Shown piece after piece: positions 16,898 through 25,038 of a stretch of DNA of 64,000 bases; position 1 is the stretch's first letter; every line of letters starts with the position of its first letter. The stretch comes from CADEED01 sp035502995. Its GTDB lineage: Bacteria > Pseudomonadota > Gammaproteobacteria > Steroidobacterales > Steroidobacteraceae. Made by a program: the position numbers and the translations under genes. The notes under the pieces are model-generated. The model made no database searches. It had not been told where the DNA came from and worked only from the letters and a program-made list of their open reading frames with translations. Location of the stretch: NCBI GenBank assembly GCA_035502995.1, contig DATJTW010000023.1, forward strand, positions 1 through 64,000, in the 5' to 3' direction.

Positions 16898-17575
16898 ATG
16901 AATGTCACCGCGCACCGCACCATCGCACCGGGCCTCGCCGGGGGAACGCCGGGACCGCGTCCGCCGCCGAAGCACCTGTCCGCGCGGGCGCTGACTGCCC
17001 TGGTGAGCCAGCTCACCACGGGCTACCCGAATCCGGACGGTCCGGACCAGCCGCCGGGTCCGTTCGACCCGTACATCCGCCGCGCCCTGGAGCGATCCGT
17101 CATCGGCGCCGGCAACGGCACCAATTTGTGGCGTGTCATCGCGGAGAAACATCCGGAAATCTGGGACGTCATCGGCGGGGACCCGTCCTCGCAGCTGGCG
17201 CTGAACCCGCAGCCGCTGCCGCCGCGCTCGGCGTTCCTAGCCGCGGTGGTCCAGGAGTTCACGGAGCGCATGACGGATGTCGCGCAACTGGCGGACCTGA
17301 TCCCCCGGCCGGGCGGCGAGCGCGGAATCATCATCGCCGGCGGTCACGTGGCGAAGTTCATCGACGACATCTGCGGCAACGGCCTGAAGATCCGCTGGCC
17401 GTTCCCCTGGCCGGCGCCGGCCTGGTTCAGCGAGATGTTGAGCGGCGCGGACCTGATCGTCATGGGCACGCAATTTCAGCAGGCCGCGGTGATCTCGATG
17501 GATCGGGAGCTCGGCCGCACGTTCGCGGATGCGGCGCATGCGGTGCTGGAGGCCGGCGCCGCAAGGTTGGTTTGA
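16898..17575 (+). CDS. Unknown protein with N-terminal PGPRPPPK and internal LNPQPLPP motifs
   Basis: A 225-residue protein with no signal peptide. The first 25 residues are proline-rich (APGLAGGTPGPRPPPK), followed by helices and a second Pro block LALNPQPLPPRSAF around residues 103-116. The second half contains one weakly hydrophobic amphipathic stretch and a Trp/Pro cluster (IRWPFPWPAPAWF). Gly/Pro density is high throughout. No enzyme family is recognised; LNPQPLPP strings occur in other uncharacterised bacterial proteins (from memory). It is divergent from the CadC-like regulator and shares PGPRPPPK with the small peptide on the regulator's far side. Confidence 0.65.
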   Translation: MNVTAHRTIAPGLAGGTPGPRPPPKHLSARALTALVSQLTTGYPNPDGPDQPPGPFDPYIRRALERSVIGAGNGTNLWRVIAEKHPEIWDVIGGDPSSQLALNPQPLPPRSAFLAAVVQEFTERMTDVAQLADLIPRPGGERGIIIAGGHVAKFIDDICGNGLKIRWPFPWPAPAWFSEMLSGADLIVMGTQFQQAAVISMDRELGRTFADAAHAVLEAGAARLV

Positions 17576-17775
17576 GGTGGCGGGCGTCGCGGTGGCTCTT
17601 TTACCCCCAGGAGACCGCCGCGACGTCACCGCCTTCGATCTGGTGCCGGGTCGGGAAACCGGGATGACTCCTGCCACTCTGAGTGACCCCGATTCGCGAC
17701 CCGGCGCCTCCTGGATCCGTCCGGGTAGTTAGGCAATCCGCGGCGGCCGCGCCCACTGTCCCGAATTCGCTCCCG

Positions 17776-17804
17776 TTGACAGGTGACCAAAAGGTCACAT
17801 ATCG
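17776..17804 (+). promoter_or_regulatory. Promoter with embedded operator for the ArsR-SRPBCC pair
   Basis: A consensus -35 TTGACA (17776-17781) is followed after about 16-17 bases by CATATC. The spacer is an inverted repeat, GTGACC-AAAA-GGTCAC (17783-17798). A dyad between -35 and -10 is the usual place for a self-repressing ArsR-type regulator to bind. The ATG at 17827 lies 23 bases downstream. Confidence 0.75.
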
Positions 17805-17826
17805 TCCGCGCCATGGTGCACGGCTC

Positions 17827-18171
17827 ATGCTGAACGAGGATGCGGTCTTCAAGGCGCTCGCGGACACGTCGCGACGTTTCCTGCTGGACCTGCTGCACGC
17901 GCGCGACGGCCAGACACTCGGCGAGCTCGAATGGGAGCTGGAGATGACGCGCTTCGGCGTCATGAAGCATCTCAAGGTGCTCGAAGAGGCCGGCCTCGTC
18001 ATCACGCGCAAGGAAGGCCGCGAGAAGCTGCACTTCCTGAACGCCGTGCCCATCCGCCAGATCCACGACCGCTGGATCGACAAATACCGCGAGCGCGAAG
18101 TCTCCGCGCTCGTCGACCTCAAGACTTCACTGGAGAAGAAGAAATGGACGCCGGCAAGAAAGAGAGCGTGA
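17827..18171 (+). CDS. ArsR-family winged-helix regulator
   Basis: A 114-residue DNA-binding protein with the ArsR winged-helix fold: KALADTSRRFLLDLLHARDGQTLGELEWELEMTRFGVMKHLKVLEEAGLVITRKEGREK. No metal-binding ELCVCDL motif is present, so it belongs to the ArsR subgroup paired with SRPBCC proteins rather than the metal sensors. The start at 17827 (MLNEDAVF) leaves the promoter/operator outside the gene; a longer frame would run through it. Its 3' end overlaps the SRPBCC gene by 28 bases, so the two are cotranscribed. Probably autorepressed. Confidence 0.88.
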   Translation: MLNEDAVFKALADTSRRFLLDLLHARDGQTLGELEWELEMTRFGVMKHLKVLEEAGLVITRKEGREKLHFLNAVPIRQIHDRWIDKYREREVSALVDLKTSLEKKKWTPARKRA

Positions 18172-18638
18172 CGCACATCCACCAGATCTACATCCGTGCG
18201 CCGGCTGGCGCGATCTGGGATGCGATCACGTCGCCCGAATGGAACGGGCGCTACGGTTACCGCGCCGTCAGCGAATACGAGCTGCGCGCCGGCGGCCGGT
18301 TCGCCGCGAAGGCGAACGCCGGCATGCTGCAGTACGGCCTGCCGGAGATCGTCGTCGACGGCGAGGTCATCGAGGCGAACCCGCCGACCAAACTAGTCCA
18401 GACGTACCGGTTCCTGTTCAGTGACGAACATCGCAAGGAAGGCTTTTCGAAGCTGACGTTCGAGATCGTCGACACGGGGCAGGGCTTCTGCCGTCTCACC
18501 GTCACGCATGACGTGACCAACATGCCAATGATGTCCCACGCGACCACCAGCACGTTCGGCACCGATGGCGGTGGTGGCTGGAACTGGATCCTCAGCGACC
18601 TGAAGTCGCTGCTCGAGACCGGGAAAACGATGAACTGA
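18144..18638 (+). CDS. SRPBCC / AHSA1-type START-like domain protein
   Basis: A 164-residue cytoplasmic protein. The N-terminal IHQIYIRAPAGAIWDAITSPEWNGRYGY and the C-terminal GGGWNWILSDLKSLLETG are hallmarks of the activator-of-Hsp90 homologue 1 (AHSA1)/SRPBCC fold, which forms a deep hydrophobic ligand pocket. The ligand is unknown. It overlaps the preceding ArsR gene, the standard ArsR-SRPBCC arrangement, in which the regulator controls its own partner. It converges with the broken globin gene, with only two bases between stop codons. Confidence 0.85.
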   Translation: MDAGKKESVTHIHQIYIRAPAGAIWDAITSPEWNGRYGYRAVSEYELRAGGRFAAKANAGMLQYGLPEIVVDGEVIEANPPTKLVQTYRFLFSDEHRKEGFSKLTFEIVDTGQGFCRLTVTHDVTNMPMMSHATTSTFGTDGGGGWNWILSDLKSLLETGKTMN

Positions 18639-18640
18639 CA

Positions 18641-19075
18641 TCAGGCGGCCCTCGGCGCGAGGTCCGCGAGCGGTCGCGTGGCCTCGCGCATGGTCTGCGA
18701 CAACATTCCGTAAGCGCGGATCCACGCCGATTTCACGGCCGGCGTGAAATCGCCGCGCAGCGCTTTTGCCAGCGTCCACAACAACGCGCTGGCGACGTTG
18801 GCGTGGTGTTCCTCCACCACGCTGATCGACGGATGGCGGATGCCGAGCTCGCGCACCGCGGGCAGCAGCACGTCGACGCGTGCCAGCCCGCGCACCGTCG
18901 CCGCGACGATCATCGTGAAGCGGCGTTGCCGCGCCTTCAGGTCGTCGCAGAACAGCAGTTGCAGCGTCGGGTCGAGCTCGAACAGCTTCGTGTAGAAGAG
19001 CTCGGCGGCCACTTACTTCACCGGCTCCACGCGGCGCCAGCTCTCCTGGATCATCGTGATGTCTTCGGGGCTCAT
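18641..19075 (-). pseudogene. Single-domain globin interrupted by one in-frame TAA
   Basis: The frame from ATG 19075 gives MSPEDITMIQESWRRVEPVK, then TAA (19013-19015), then VAAELFYTKLFELDPTLQLLF and a complete globin to 18641. The two parts are in the same frame and together match a bacterial globin of about 144 residues with no gap; the stop occupies the usual acidic position before AAELFY. Later features are intact: LGIRHPSISVVEEHH carries the proximal-His region and ALLWTLAKAL the G helix. Options are a recent nonsense mutation, a sequencing error, or translation from a GTG at 19012 giving a protein without helix A. Function, if made: haem-based oxygen or NO handling. Confidence 0.75.
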
Positions 19076-19274
19076 GAGTGGATAGGAGCAAGCGGTGTGC
19101 CAGCGGCATGCGGCGACGAAGGCGGCACGAACGGGCCGCCCACGGCCCGCGCCCGGCCCGGGACGCGGAAAGCATGTCGTATGACAAATCGGCCGCGCAC
19201 CGTGCCGAGCGATGCCCGCCGTCTTCGCCCACCCTTGGAGCAGGAGCGCGTGCTCGGCGCATAATGTCGCCGCG

Positions 19275-19499
19275 ATGCGCACGCTCAGGCTCAAGGTCCG
19301 TCCCGGTTCGCGTGACGAAAGTCTCATCGAGCAGGCCGACGGCACGTGGATCGCGCGCGTGAAGGCGCCGCCGGTCGATGGCAAGGCCAACGCCGCGCTG
19401 ATTTCGCTGATCGCCGCACATTTCGGCCTGCGCAAGGCGCAGGTCAACATCAAGAGCGGCGCGTCGGGGCGGATGAAACTGGTGCAACTGGGAGAATGA
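19275..19499 (+). CDS. yggU: DUF167 family protein (YggU-like)
   Basis: A 74-residue cytoplasmic protein of the DUF167/YggU family: LRLKVRPGSRDESLIEQADGTWIARVKAPPVDGKANAALISLIA, with the conserved KAPPVDGKAN core. Its molecular role is unknown. TAATGT sits seven bases before the ATG, so the transcript may be leaderless. It overlaps the GST gene by ATGA, and the GST overlaps a hydrolase, giving a three-gene translationally coupled operon. Confidence 0.88.
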   Translation: MRTLRLKVRPGSRDESLIEQADGTWIARVKAPPVDGKANAALISLIAAHFGLRKAQVNIKSGASGRMKLVQLGE

Positions 19500-20218
19500 C
19501 GGTGATAACCCTCTACACGTTCGGGCCCGCCTTCGGGCTGCCCGATCCGAGCCCGTTCGTCATGAAGGCGGAGATGCTGCTGAAGTTGTCAGGGCAGTCC
19601 TACCAGATGGACACGCGCGGCTTCACGAAGGCGCCGAAGGGCAAACTACCTTACATCGCCGACGACGGCGTCGTCGTCGCCGACTCGACGATGATCCGCC
19701 TGCACCTCGAGCAGAAGTACGGCGTCGACTTCGACCGCGGACTCGCGCCGAAGGATCGTGGCGCCGCGTGGGCCGTCGAGAAGATGCTCGAGGATCACTT
19801 CTACTGGCACCTCGTGTACTGGCGCTGGCTCAACGACGCGAACTTCGCGCGCGGGCCGATCGCGTTCTTCAAGCGCGCGCCGGCGATCATCCGGCCGATC
19901 GTGGTGAAGGCCGTGCGCAAGCGGGTTCGCGGCACGCTGCACGCGCACGGCATCGGCCGGCACTCCGAGGCCGAGAACGACCGGATGGCGGCGCGCGCCG
20001 TCGACGCGTTGTCGATGATGCTGGGGGACAACCGCTATTTCCTGGGACCGACCGTGTGCGGGGTCGATGCCACCGTGTTCGCGTTCGTCGCCGGCGGGCT
20101 GTGCGCCACCTTCGACTCGCCGCTGCGCGCCAAGATGGAGGCAATGCCGAATCTGGTGGCGTACAGTCAGCGCATGTTGTCCGAGTTCTATCCCGGCCAC
20201 GCGCAGCGGGCCGCCTGA
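19496..20218 (+). CDS. Glutathione S-transferase family protein (metaxin/Fax-like)
   Basis: A 240-residue protein with the GST layout: thioredoxin-like N-terminal domain (TLYTFGPAFGLPDPSPFVMKAEMLLKLSG, KGKLPYIADDG, ADSTMIRLHLE) and a helical C-terminal domain ending with FLGPTVCGVDATVFAFV. The PSPFVMK start and the Tom37/metaxin-like C-terminus place it with bacterial Fax/metaxin-type GSTs, not the classical detoxifying ones. Whether it binds glutathione is not visible. It is coupled by ATGA overlaps to DUF167 upstream and the hydrolase downstream. Confidence 0.85.
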   Translation: MTVITLYTFGPAFGLPDPSPFVMKAEMLLKLSGQSYQMDTRGFTKAPKGKLPYIADDGVVVADSTMIRLHLEQKYGVDFDRGLAPKDRGAAWAVEKMLEDHFYWHLVYWRWLNDANFARGPIAFFKRAPAIIRPIVVKAVRKRVRGTLHAHGIGRHSEAENDRMAARAVDALSMMLGDNRYFLGPTVCGVDATVFAFVAGGLCATFDSPLRAKMEAMPNLVAYSQRMLSEFYPGHAQRAA

Positions 20219-21273
20219 TGAGGTTGTCCGCCTGGCTGGGTGCGGCGCTGCTGGCGCTGCAGATCCTGGGTGCGGCCCAGGCCGCGCCGGCCGATGCCGG
20301 CGCCGAGACGCGGCGCGCTTTCCTGAAGATCGTCGAGCGGCCGAAGCCGGCGCTGAAGCACGAGCTCGAGGAAAAGCCGACGGTCAACGGCATCCGCAAG
20401 CAGCACCTGTGGTTCCAGTCGGATAAGACCGAGCGGGTGCCCGGGTACCTGTTGCTGCCGAAGGCGGCCGAGTTCCAGGGACGGCGGCCGGTGGTCATCG
20501 CGCTGCACGGCACGGGTGGCAACAAGGACGACGAGCTGGTCGCGGGAATCCTGTGGAAGGCCGTGAATCTCGGGTTCATCGGTGTCGCGATCGACGGGCG
20601 CTTTCACGGCGAGCGCACGAAGGCAGGCAGCGGCACCGAGGAATACATCGAGGCGATCTCGACGGCGTTCCGGACCGGAGAGGGCCACCCTTTCTATTAC
20701 GACACCGTGTGGGACGTGACGCGGCTGATCGACTACCTGGTGACGCGCAAGGACGTGGATCCGAAGCGCATCGGGCTGACGGGCATCTCGAAGGGCGGCA
20801 TCGAGACGTATCTCGCGACGGCGGTGGACAAGCGCATCGCCGCGGCGGTGCCGTACATCGGCGTGCAGAGTTTCAAGTGGGCGCTCGACAACGGGCAATG
20901 GCGCGCGCGCGTGCTGACGATCGAGGACGCGTTCACGTTGTCGGCGTCACTGGCCGGGAAGTCGCCGCGCAGCGCGGATTTCGCGCGCGAGTTCTACGCG
21001 AAGATCGTGCCCGGCATCGACGGCAAGTTCGACGGGCCGGCGATGCTGCCGCTGATCGCGCCGCGGCCGTTGCTGGTGGTGAACGGAGATTCGGATGCGA
21101 ACACGCCGATCGCCGGCGTGCGGCTGGCGGTGCGGGCGGCGGAGCCGGTGTACGCGGCGGCGAAGGCTGCCGACCGGCTCAAGCTGATCGTGCAGGAAGA
21201 TACGGCGCACCACGTCAATTCCGAGAGCGTGGACGCTGGCATCGCCTGGTTCGTGAGCTATCTGAAGCCCTGA
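20218..21273 (+). CDS. Secreted alpha/beta hydrolase (acetyl xylan esterase/dipeptidyl peptidase-like)
   Basis: A 351-residue exported enzyme with signal peptide MRLSAWLGAALLALQILGAAQA. The alpha/beta hydrolase core shows VIALHGTGG (oxyanion region), nucleophile Ser in GISKGG (about residue 190), acid in NGDSDANTP (about 290) and His in DTAHHVN (about 332). These features fit a family of periplasmic esterases/peptidases that act on plant or sugar esters, but the substrate is unknown. Translation is coupled to the GST gene by the ATGA overlap. It ends just before the convergent lactonase-like gene. Confidence 0.83.
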   Translation: MRLSAWLGAALLALQILGAAQAAPADAGAETRRAFLKIVERPKPALKHELEEKPTVNGIRKQHLWFQSDKTERVPGYLLLPKAAEFQGRRPVVIALHGTGGNKDDELVAGILWKAVNLGFIGVAIDGRFHGERTKAGSGTEEYIEAISTAFRTGEGHPFYYDTVWDVTRLIDYLVTRKDVDPKRIGLTGISKGGIETYLATAVDKRIAAAVPYIGVQSFKWALDNGQWRARVLTIEDAFTLSASLAGKSPRSADFAREFYAKIVPGIDGKFDGPAMLPLIAPRPLLVVNGDSDANTPIAGVRLAVRAAEPVYAAAKAADRLKLIVQEDTAHHVNSESVDAGIAWFVSYLKP

Positions 21274-21282
21274 CCGCTTCCG

Positions 21283-22398
21283 CTACGGAACAAAAACGAT
21301 TCCCATCGGCTTGTTCAAGCTGACCAGGTCTCCGACGGGCGCCAACTCACCACTCGCCGCGTCCACGCTGAACACCGCGATGCTTGCGCTCTCCTGGTTG
21401 CCCACGATCAGCCACTTGTTCGTCGCGTCGAACGTGAAATAGCGCGGCACCTTGCCGCGTGACGACACGCGCTGCTTCAAGGTCAGCTCGCCGGTCTTCG
21501 GATCGATCGAGTACACGACGAGCGTGTCTTCGCCGCGGTTCGACGCGTAGAGGAATTTTCCGTTCGAGTGCACCGCGATCTCCGCCGCGGTGCTCGTGCC
21601 CGTGAACGACGGGTCCAGGGTCTTCGCTTCCTGGAACAGCGTCAGCGTGCCCTTGCCGGAATCCCAGTTGAACGCCATCACCTCGTTAGCGAGCTCCGCG
21701 ATCGAATACACCCACTTGCCGTTCGGATGGAACGCGAGATGCCGCGGACCCGTGCCGGGCGGCGTGTGCACGGCAGCCGGGTTGTTAGGCGTCAGCTTGC
21801 CGGTCTTCGCATCCAGCGCATAGACGACGATCTGGTCCGTGCCGAGATCCGCCACCAGCGCGAACTTGTTGGTCGGGTCCGTGTGGATCCAGTGCGCGTA
21901 GGGCTTGTTCTGCCGCTGCGGATGCACGCTCGAGCCGGTGTGCTGGATCATCGCCGTCCGTTCGCCGAGCGAACCATCCTTCGCCAGCGTGAACGCCTCG
22001 ATGTAGCCGCCGCCGTAGTTCGCATCGAGCACGACCTTGCCGGTCTTGTCGACGCTTACGTAACTGGGTCCGCGGCCCTGCGCTTCCTCGTAGTTCAGGA
22101 ATTGCAGCGCGCCGGTCTTGCGATCCTTGATCGCGAACGCGCTGAGGCCGCCGGGCGTGCCGGTATTGCACATGTACAGGTGTCCGCCGTCGCGCGTCAC
22201 CGTGAAATGCGCGGGGTCGCGCGTCTCCTGGATGAACGTCGGCGCGGACAACTTGCCGGTGGCGGAGTCGAACTCGGCCACCGTGATGCCCATCTTCGCG
22301 GGATCCTGCGTGGCGATGTACAGCAGTGAATTCTTGGCCATGGTGAACGTCGTGAAGGTAGTCAGGAGGAGGGTGAGCGCGAGACGCGAGCGAGTCAT
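21283..22398 (-). CDS. Lactonase family seven-bladed propeller (6-phosphogluconolactonase-like), secreted
   Basis: A 371-residue beta-propeller. A short leader (MTRSRLALTLLLTTFTTFTMA) indicates export. Repeated blades carry LLYIATQDP...GITVAEFDSATGKLS, HLYMCNTGTPGGLSAFAI, GPRHLAFHPNGKWVYSI and PRYFTFDATNKWLIVGNQES, diagnostic of the lactonase (YbhE/Pgl-type) propeller family. Cytosolic Pgl hydrolyses 6-phosphogluconolactone; exported members act on other lactones or are binding proteins. The substrate here is unknown. It is monocistronic. Confidence 0.83.
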   Translation of the reverse strand: MTRSRLALTLLLTTFTTFTMAKNSLLYIATQDPAKMGITVAEFDSATGKLSAPTFIQETRDPAHFTVTRDGGHLYMCNTGTPGGLSAFAIKDRKTGALQFLNYEEAQGRGPSYVSVDKTGKVVLDANYGGGYIEAFTLAKDGSLGERTAMIQHTGSSVHPQRQNKPYAHWIHTDPTNKFALVADLGTDQIVVYALDAKTGKLTPNNPAAVHTPPGTGPRHLAFHPNGKWVYSIAELANEVMAFNWDSGKGTLTLFQEAKTLDPSFTGTSTAAEIAVHSNGKFLYASNRGEDTLVVYSIDPKTGELTLKQRVSSRGKVPRYFTFDATNKWLIVGNQESASIAVFSVDAASGELAPVGDLVSLNKPMGIVFVP

Positions 22399-22479
22399 GT
22401 GAGGGCCCTGCCGTTGGCGACGCGACAGGATGCCACAGTTCGATACCCCCGGTATCACCGCGGATCGTCAGCCAACGTC

Positions 22480-22485
22480 TATACT
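22480..22485 (+). promoter_or_regulatory. -10 element TATACT, leaderless start of the DUF2157 operon
   Basis: TATACT ends seven bases before the GTG at 22493, so transcription would begin at or next to the start codon. There is no Shine-Dalgarno sequence. Confidence 0.5.
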
Positions 22486-22492
22486 GCCGCCC

Positions 22493-23500
22493 GTGCAGAC
22501 ACGGCTCAAACGCGCCGAGCTCGACGAACTGGCGAAGCAATACTCGCTGGGCCCCGACGGCGTCGATGCACTGCTCGATCTCGCCGGCGCGCGGCCGGGC
22601 CATAAAGAATCCCTGACGTTTCTCGCGCGCTGTTTCCGTTACGCGGCCGTGCTCTCGCTGGCCGCGAGCGTCGTGTTCTTCGTCGCCGCGAACTGGAGCC
22701 GGATCCCGGTGTTCGGCCGCTTCGCGCTGATCGAAGCGCTGCTGGTGGCGTTCACGGTCGCGGCGCTCGTGCGGCCACCGCCGGCATTCACCGGTCGCGC
22801 CGCGCTGTTGCTCGCATTCGTCGGCACCGGCGCGTTGCTGGCGCTGTTCGGGCAGACCTATCAAACCGGCGCGGACGTGTACGAGCTGTTCCTGACCTGG
22901 AGCTTGTTAGGCCTGCCGTTCGTGGTCGCCGCGCAGTGGAGCGTCACGTCCGCCGCCTGGTTGTGCGTGCTCGACCTCGCGTTGTGCCTGTTCTGCGGCT
23001 GGAATCCGCGCGGCGGGTTCCTGTGGATCGCCTTCGGCGACGATCGCTTCTCGGCGTCGCACGCGTTGCTGAGCGCGGCAGCACTGAACCTCGTCGGCTG
23101 GTTCGTCGCCGGGAAGCTGGACTGGCCCGCGGTGCCGGACTGGGTGCGCCGGTTGACGCTGTTCTTCGGTGTGGGTTTCGTCACGTGGCTGGGCTTCATC
23201 GGCGTCTTCACCGGTGACGCCTGGAACGCGGAGGGCGAGGACTGGATCGCGATCTGGACTTCGCTGTTCCTGCTCGCGCTGGTCGCGACCGTCGCCATGC
23301 GCCAGCGCCGCGACATCTTTCCGCTGGCTGCCGTCGCGGGCAGCTTCGTGTTCCTCGTCACGTGCTGGATCGCGCGCTGGATGGACGACTCCCACGAGGG
23401 CGTGTTCTTCATGATGGCGCTGTGGCTGATCGCCGCATCGACGCTCGGCAGCCGCGGATTGATGCGCATCGCGCGCGAGTGGCGCGAGGTGCCGACGTGA
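22493..23500 (+). CDS. DUF2157 polytopic membrane protein
   Basis: A 335-residue inner-membrane protein. A ~60-residue cytoplasmic head (TRLKRAELDELAKQYSLGPDGVDALLDL) precedes eight to ten hydrophobic helices. The head and first helices (AAVLSLAASVVFFVAANWSRIPVFGRFALIEA) are typical of DUF2157. The GTG at 22493 is favoured because TATACT lies immediately before it; an ATG at 22430 would lie upstream of that promoter. It is the first gene of an operon with DUF4401 and GDYXXLXY proteins, a recurrent trio of unknown function probably forming one membrane complex. Confidence 0.82.
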   Translation: MQTRLKRAELDELAKQYSLGPDGVDALLDLAGARPGHKESLTFLARCFRYAAVLSLAASVVFFVAANWSRIPVFGRFALIEALLVAFTVAALVRPPPAFTGRAALLLAFVGTGALLALFGQTYQTGADVYELFLTWSLLGLPFVVAAQWSVTSAAWLCVLDLALCLFCGWNPRGGFLWIAFGDDRFSASHALLSAAALNLVGWFVAGKLDWPAVPDWVRRLTLFFGVGFVTWLGFIGVFTGDAWNAEGEDWIAIWTSLFLLALVATVAMRQRRDIFPLAAVAGSFVFLVTCWIARWMDDSHEGVFFMMALWLIAASTLGSRGLMRIAREWREVPT

Positions 23501-24504
23501 ACGCTGCTTCGCTGGTAGACGCGCTGAAGTCGCGCGGCGTGATTCCCGCGGACGCACCGGCGCCACGGGCGGAATCCGACCGTCCCTGGTTCATCGCGTT
23601 GCTCATGGGCCTCGCCGGTTGGTGCGCGGGCCTGTTCGCCCTGGTGTTCGCGGCATTGTTCTTCGACCTCGGCACCCGCAGCGCCATGCACGGGTTCCTG
23701 ATCATCGGTTGCGTGGCGCTGGCGGTCGCGTTCGTCCTGTACCTGGTGCTCGGCGGCCGGTTGTTCATCGAACAGCTCGCGTTGTCGCTCTCGATCGCCG
23801 GCCAGCTCGCCATCGCGGCGTTCCTGACGGAGAAGTTCCAGACGGCGGCGCCGATCGCGGCGGTCCTGCTGGGGCTGCAGCTCGTCGTGTTCGTCGCCAT
23901 GCGCGACCGCGTCGCACGCGCGTTGGCGGCATTCTTCGCGAGCATCGCCTGGGTGTTCGTCGTGCGCTATCTGCTGCGGCCGCACGAGAGCGAGAACATC
24001 TTCTTCGATTCGAGCCGCGAGTTCGCGCTGCCGCTCTTCGGCGCGTGGACGGTGCCGCTGGCCTGGCTGCTGACGTGGCTGCCGATCATCGGGCTGCTCG
24101 CCTGGCTGCGGCACACCGAACGTCGCTGGATGATGCGCACCACCGCGGAATTCGCGCGCCCGGCGATCGCCGGATTGTTGTTGGGCCTGACGTTCGGCGG
24201 CATGGGCGCCGAGCCCGTGTCGATGCTGGCGCTCGGCACCGAGATGCTCGGGCGCGGCGTCGACGGCTGGGCGCTGTTCCCGGTGCTGTCGATCGCGCTG
24301 GCGATGTTCGCGGCGTACGTCGCGTTCCAGTTGCGCAGCGCGGGGTTGTTGGGGCTGGCAATCTTCGCGGCGCTGGCTCACCTGGCGCGCTTCTACTATC
24401 TGTTCGGCGCGACGCTGATGGACAAGTCGCTGATCATGCTGATCGTCGGCGCGGTCACGCTGATCGTGGCGGCGTGGCTCGCGCGGCGCGCGGAGGCGGC
24501 ATGA
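23497..24504 (+). CDS. DUF4401 polytopic membrane protein
   Basis: A 335-residue inner-membrane protein starting in a GTGA overlap with the DUF2157 gene. The N-terminal ~30 residues (SLVDALKSRGVIPADAP) are cytoplasmic; then come about ten hydrophobic helices, including FIALLMGLAGWCAGLFALVF. The layout matches DUF4401 members found after DUF2157 genes. Function unknown; overlap on both sides supports a stoichiometric complex with its neighbours. Confidence 0.8.
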   Translation: MNAASLVDALKSRGVIPADAPAPRAESDRPWFIALLMGLAGWCAGLFALVFAALFFDLGTRSAMHGFLIIGCVALAVAFVLYLVLGGRLFIEQLALSLSIAGQLAIAAFLTEKFQTAAPIAAVLLGLQLVVFVAMRDRVARALAAFFASIAWVFVVRYLLRPHESENIFFDSSREFALPLFGAWTVPLAWLLTWLPIIGLLAWLRHTERRWMMRTTAEFARPAIAGLLLGLTFGGMGAEPVSMLALGTEMLGRGVDGWALFPVLSIALAMFAAYVAFQLRSAGLLGLAIFAALAHLARFYYLFGATLMDKSLIMLIVGAVTLIVAAWLARRAEAA

Positions 24505-24962
24505 GGTCGGTGCTCACGCGCGCGCTCGCGCTGGTGTCGCTGCTCGTGGTGCTGGTCGCCGTCAACGGCGCGATCCTCGCGAAAGAACGCATCCGCGCGA
24601 ACGGGCAGCGCATCTATCTCGAGCTCGCGCCGGCCGATCCGCGCTCGCTGATGCAGGGCGACTACATGGCGCTGCGGTTCGCGATCGCGCGGAATCTCTC
24701 GCCGGATGCGAGCGGCAGTGCGGCACTCAGCATCGACGCCAGCGGCATCGCCGTGCTGGATCCGCAGCCGACGAAAAACAGCCCGCGCATCCGCTACCGC
24801 GTGCGGCAGGGCCAGGTGTGGCTGGGGACGAACGCATATTTCTTCGAGGAAGGCTCGGCGGCGCGGTATGCCGGCGCGCGATACGGGGAATTCCGGCTGG
24901 ATCGCGCGAGTGGCGAGGCCATTCTCGTCGGACTGCGAGACGAGGATCTGCGCGCTCTCTGA
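24501..24962 (+). CDS. GDYXXLXY domain membrane-anchored protein
   Basis: A 153-residue protein with one N-terminal membrane helix (ALALVSLLVVLVAVNGAILA) and a periplasmic domain carrying the name-giving motif QGDYMALRF at about residues 52-60 (the last position is Phe rather than Tyr). The later RYGEFRLDRASGEAILVGLRD is also conserved in the family. It starts in an ATGA overlap with the DUF4401 gene and closes the three-gene operon. Function unknown. Confidence 0.83.
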   Translation: MRSVLTRALALVSLLVVLVAVNGAILAKERIRANGQRIYLELAPADPRSLMQGDYMALRFAIARNLSPDASGSAALSIDASGIAVLDPQPTKNSPRIRYRVRQGQVWLGTNAYFFEEGSAARYAGARYGEFRLDRASGEAILVGLRDEDLRAL

Positions 24963-25038
24963 CAAACCGTGCAACCTGCGCGCGAGCTCGTTCGTCATAT
25001 AGACTTCGCGCCATCACGGCCCTTTCCGGAACCCGCCC

